A stretch of 64,000 bases of DNA from positions 1 to 64,000 of the forward strand of contig JAVBLD010000002.1 of NCBI GenBank assembly GCA_031553705.1. The letters are read 5' to 3'. The stretch is from JAVBLD01 sp031553705. Its GTDB lineage: Bacteria; Bacteroidota; Bacteroidia; Bacteroidales; Marinifilaceae. The translations under genes were made by a program, and so were the position numbers. Shown in pieces: positions 63,501 through 64,000 of this stretch. Below the pieces are notes generated by a model. It had not been told where the DNA came from. It did no database searches and was given only the letters and a program-made list of their open reading frames with translations. Position 1 is the first letter of the stretch, and the number at the start of each line of letters is the position of its first letter.

Positions 63501-64000
63501 TTGAAACGGTGTTTACTTATTCCGGTTCGCGGGTTCCGTTGGCGTATGGAAATTTTTCAACGGAGGCTGCTTATAAGAACTGGCGTGTCCGGGCTAATTT
63601 CAATTACAAAGTGGGGCATAAAGTCCGTTTATTGCAACTTTATAACGGAGCGCAATCGCTTCCGTTGCCGGAAAGGAACATGCAACGAACATTTACACAG
63701 CGCTGGCGGAATCCCGGGGATAAAACCGATATTCCTGCCTTAAGTAACGAATATTTGAATATGTCTACCACAGCATTAGGCCCTATTACCCCCCAAAACG
63801 AATGGACATATACGATGGTAGATGCCGGTTATGATCGGATAATAGGTCCGTCGAGCAATACAGGCTGGTTTATGTATGATTATTCAGATATCCGGGTAGC
63901 AAAGGGCGATTTTATCCGTATACGCGATATCTCCTTGGGATATAATTTCCCTAAAAAGTGGATGGACTCTATTGGCTTGCAAAATGCACGTATGGATTTT
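60509..64000 (+). CDS. SusC/RagA-type TonB-linked outer-membrane receptor (partial, open at right edge)
   Basis: The frame starts at the ATG at 60509 and stays open for 1164 codons to the window end. It has a signal peptide preceded by about 20 extra residues (MKKKWNRCLFFNKAHTKKW), an STN domain (about 45-115; VTLDLRNASYYQLFNEINKQT), a carboxypeptidase-regulatory-like domain (about 128-205), the TonB box region DVVVTGYQ and the plug (VDQMLEGKVPGLMIST, PLWVIDGIIYENP, NPNDIERVDILKDASATAIYGTRAANGVI). The rest is a 22-strand-type barrel, still missing its last strands. The STN domain ties it to the FecR/ECF pair. SusD would be expected past the edge. Confidence 0.93.
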   Translation, partial: MKKKWNRCLFFNKAHTKKWLAMKLCFVFLMVFMVSGYANINAQNQLVTLDLRNASYYQLFNEINKQTGLHFVYNTNQLRQLAAIDVHAENKKVKELLDEVLAGTSFSYIFDNNVVVLKLNSNQPQQKIFRVSGVVLDDKKAPLPGVTIRLDSTVMGTVTNTDGKFTIQVPFQKGYLIFSFVGFKQKRVAFEAGKELTVILEEDVAQLEDVVVTGYQVIDRRKVSSAITSIQAEDLDFQGALTVDQMLEGKVPGLMISTLSATPGAATKMRLRGSTTFTGTREPLWVIDGIIYENPVPLTASDINSWDNINLIGNAISGLNPNDIERVDILKDASATAIYGTRAANGVIVITTKQGQDGDVTIGYSGNVKVVQRPGYEHFDMMNSKERIDVSREIIDKGLWFSNTPARVGYEGAVMDYWDKKINYNEFEQRVYAMESNNADWFKALYRPAISQSHSLSLSGGGNKTKYYFSVGYSDENGAEKWVDLSRITSRMNLTSKLRKNLTAVVNMSGSVQNADYVHSAYSLFDAAYYTSRTIPIYNEDGSYHYIPKLVASSDDVYAGYNILNELDRSNQKIINKSFNLTGTMSWTIVPGIKYSGTASYTSTTNTQEEWIADKTFYTDNLHLQRAPLLDKGGVYGTGTTDQSSWTLRNQLNISKMLGGKHNINVDLGQEARSTKYWGVSKTSIPGYLYDQGQKFSPFTQATALNYAYITAVNRWFVGTSPSVYPSITNREQNNLSFYGTFTYSYESLFSVNFNIRNDGSNTFGQYKRSRFNPTWSVSGRMNLTEMGFMRDPDKRNSFAIRASYGYRGNVPNASPYLLISSPTVNALLDDDIAYVTDFPNANLNWEKTSTVNTAIDYSFLRGRISGALDVYYSLSTDLLTYRKISLVNGEGQRMVNSGSATNFGVEFNIRTVNIDMKDFRWTTSFSVATNKNKIKKGEVSNVSANRYMNYLQGSVIKENQNVDGFYSYRFAGLDDRGLPRYKNLYGNDPNLTRDEVFETVFTYSGSRVPLAYGNFSTEAAYKNWRVRANFNYKVGHKVRLLQLYNGAQSLPLPERNMQRTFTQRWRNPGDKTDIPALSNEYLNMSTTALGPITPQNEWTYTMVDAGYDRIIGPSSNTGWFMYDYSDIRVAKGDFIRIRDISLGYNFPKKWMDSIGLQNARMDF

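Overview
This window is chromosomal DNA from an anaerobic Bacteroidales-type bacterium (phylum Bacteroidota). The evidence is a 286-residue primary sigma factor with the Bacteroidota architecture, several promoters of the TTTG / TAnnTTTG type, a FecR/ECF-sigma/SusC-type TonB transport locus, a class A beta-lactamase of the CfxA/PER-like branch, sulfatase and GH3 glycosidase genes, and the typical spacing of genes with weak ribosome-binding sites. I cannot fix the genus. A complete trimeric [FeFe]-hydrogenase operon points to a strict fermentative anaerobe, and a cysteate-synthase-like gene suggests sulfonolipid synthesis.

Layout. 1-343: amino end of a secreted protein leaving the window to the left. 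718-3538: amidophosphoribosyltransferase plus a BASS-type transporter. 3571-6327 (minus): a tight four-gene unit, class A beta-lactamase / cupin / thiM / thiE. 6496-10790: a HutD-like protein, then a thioredoxin-fold protein, an Omp85-type barrel and an EptA-like phosphoethanolamine transferase. 10795-14218: S-type sulfatase and a divergent IMP dehydrogenase that share a divergent promoter region with a palindrome. A 77-bp element made almost wholly of two 28-bp inverted repeats follows the IMP dehydrogenase. 14649-17054: RIC-type hemerythrin, an overlapping LuxR regulator, and mutY.

17102-25858 (minus) is the most striking region: ten genes in one direction that combine a bifurcating-type [FeFe] hydrogenase (HydA, HydB, HydC and a small ferredoxin-like protein) with a sensory-type hydrogenase (HydS), two DRTGG-domain proteins, two GHKL ATPases and a PHP phosphoesterase. 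This looks like a hydrogen-metabolism operon with its own redox or H2 sensor. 26052-38510 holds a Usp-like protein, a zincin/beta-barrel protein, an AddB-like nuclease, a nitroreductase, a degenerate FAH-fold protein, an acyl-CoA synthetase, rpoD and an HtrA protease. tRNA-Thr and tRNA-Pro follow at 39098-39329.

39424-46370 (minus): a GH3 glycosidase with a coupled small protein, a decayed integrative element (zinc-ribbon protein, double-HTH protein, integrase truncated before its tyrosine) and dnaK. 46677-55410 (plus): a GT-C glycosyltransferase/TPR fusion, cysteate synthase, a YihY-type membrane protein, a START-like protein, an LptF/G permease and fmt. The right end has a DUF4890-like secreted protein, a single-chain LeuC-LeuD-like hydro-lyase with an altered active-site loop, an ECF sigma factor overlapping a convergent FlK-type thioesterase, a FecR anti-sigma factor, and a SusC-type TonB receptor that runs off the right edge.
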